Assembly: GCA_001593925.1 (NCBI GenBank)
Contig: LUCD01000069.1
Coordinates: 1-7,106 of the forward strand
Source: Candidatus Bathyarchaeota archaeon B26-1
Lineage (GTDB): Archaea > Thermoproteota > Bathyarchaeia > Bathyarchaeales > B26-1
Direction: 5' to 3'
Length of the DNA stretch: 7,106 nt
Part shown: positions 6,625 through 7,106 of the stretch, one piece after another
Position numbering within the stretch: the first letter of the stretch is position 1
Layout of the letters: each line of letters starts with the position of its first letter
Notes under the pieces: generated by a model
Databases searched by the model: none
Told to the model about the DNA's origin: nothing
The model's input: only the letters and a program-made list of their open reading frames with translations
Translations under genes and position numbers: made by a program

Positions 6625-6925
6625 CTACGTGACAGTTGTTGCAAGCGCAACTAACACGGCTTTATCAATGAAAACATACTGGGTTCCTCTGGTAGGTGAA
6701 ATCAGCCTGAGACTTGTGAGATGCTTAGCCGGGACGCCTTTGTTCAATATTATATGCAATGCTTTCAGGCTTATGCTTCACAATTAGCTGTTTGAATTCC
6801 TCCCAAGACTTCACCCTAACTACTCTACTACTCAACCTTATCCACTTAGTAGACCCTCATTTACACAATTCATACTCTGGAAGGATCGTGGATACTATGG
6901 TTGTGTCCGGCCCTTGCAATGAAAT
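6625..6925 (-). pseudogene. Decayed small gene downstream of the permease: lost start, in-frame stop and one-base frameshift
   Basis: On the minus strand a coding-like peptide can be read through three lesions. The expected start, 5 nt after AAGGAGGT, is ATT (6923-6925). The frame gives ISLQGPDTTIVSTILPEYEL.., then TGA (6857-6859). The same frame continues with KWIRLSSRVVRVKSWEEFKQ.. to ..AYNIEQ. There, at AAA (6739-6741), one extra base shifts the frame; deleting it gives EQGVPAKHLTSLRLI.. and TQYVFIDKA, ending at TAG 6625-6627. Uncorrected, the first frame instead hits TAA at 6725-6727. Repaired, it would encode about 99 residues. The continuity of plausible protein sequence on both sides of each lesion is the evidence; I cannot name the family. 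Sequencing error is an alternative for the frameshift, and a short intact ORF from TTG at 6833-6835 (36 residues) would be the minimal reading. Confidence 0.5.
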
Positions 6926-6930
6926 ATGGA

Positions 6931-6938
6931 ACCTCCTT
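6931..6938 (-). promoter_or_regulatory. Perfect Shine-Dalgarno directly after the permease stop
   Basis: AAGGAGGT (minus strand) begins at the base after the permease TAA and ends 5 nt before an ATT codon where an ATG would be expected. This is the strongest ribosome site in the window, yet it leads into a broken reading frame, which supports recent loss of the downstream gene. Confidence 0.6.
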
Positions 6939-7106
6939 TTAGAGTGAACCGCTTATTATACCGTATAGAATTCCGAAAGTTACGCTACATATCCATGCTA
7001 TTATTGCATAGAGCGTCACGATCTTCCAGTTTACTACACGTGAAACGGCCACCATGTTCGGTATGTCGTATGGCTGACCCATGAGCCAAGAGAGTAACGC
7101 TGCCTT
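6939..7106 (-). CDS. C-terminal end of a multi-pass permease, probably UPF0718/DUF318 (ArsP-like)
   Basis: The minus strand is open from the right edge (7106) to TAA at 6939-6941, giving the last 55 residues of a protein whose start lies outside the window. The fragment has a loop with GQPYDIPNM (fragment residues 10-18) and a conserved-looking VVNWK (24-28), then one hydrophobic helix (29-50) ending GILYGII. The combination of a Gly-Pro-type loop with 'IPNMVAVSRVVNWK' just before the final membrane helix is what I know from the C-terminal half of DUF318/UPF0718 permeases, a family that includes the organoarsenical efflux protein ArsP. The usual 'GP' reads 'GQP' here. Substrate cannot be inferred from this piece. 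The gene is convergent with rpiA, and its stop codon directly abuts a strong ribosome-binding site for the decayed gene downstream. Confidence 0.65.
   Translation of the reverse strand, partial: KAALLSWLMGQPYDIPNMVAVSRVVNWKIVTLYAIIAWICSVTFGILYGIISGSL

Noticed and set aside
6587..6787. 66-residue plus-strand open frame after rpiA
   Set aside because: There is no ribosome site and no family resemblance; the opposite strand carries the better coding signal (the decayed gene).
6759..6947. 62-residue plus-strand open frame
   Set aside because: It is antisense to the decayed gene and runs into the permease end; its composition is not protein-like.

Overview
The window looks archaeal. Genes are tightly packed, GTG and TTG starts are used freely, neighbouring genes share 4-bp start/stop overlaps, AGG/AGA arginine codons dominate, TATA-like boxes lie a short distance upstream of starts, and secreted proteins are crowded with N-glycosylation sequons. 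Codon use and gene content fit a thermophilic TACK-type archaeon (Bathyarchaeia or Caldarchaeum-like would be my guess), but no rRNA or tRNA is present to fix the taxonomy.

Layout, left to right. (1) On the minus strand, positions 1-3159 hold a three-gene operon read right to left: a soluble coiled-coil protein (2239-3159); a membrane-anchored surface protein with about four Ig/prealbumin-like beta domains and a short cytoplasmic helical tail (800-2242); and a second secreted or surface protein that starts with GTG at 803 and runs off the left edge. (2) A 222-bp gap with a TATA-like box is followed, on the same strand, by a cytoplasmic family-20 beta-hexosaminidase-like glycoside hydrolase (3382-5037). 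(3) An 85-bp divergent promoter region (5038-5122) separates this from a plus-strand pair: a membrane-anchored coiled-coil protein (5123-5872) coupled to ribose-5-phosphate isomerase A, rpiA (5872-6564). (4) Convergent to rpiA, on the minus strand, are the C-terminal end of a multi-pass permease (6939-7106) and, directly downstream of it, what looks like a decayed gene (6625-6925) with a lost ATG, an in-frame TGA and a one-base frameshift. T-rich tracts on both strands at 6567-6604 probably end the two convergent transcripts.

The main biological signal is that three otherwise unrelated proteins (the soluble coiled coil, the cytoplasmic tail of the Ig-like surface protein and the TM-anchored coiled coil on the other strand) carry four copies of the same short helix-turn-helix pattern. 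The pattern is a Gly, then Ile/Phe two residues later, and hydrophobic positions at fixed spacing, with Leu at +18 and Ile/Leu at +21. This suggests a shared docking or oligomerisation element linking a glycosylated cell-surface array to cytoplasmic coiled-coil partners. That assembly is inference and I cannot name it. No CRISPR array, insertion sequence, integrase, tRNA or rRNA is visible.
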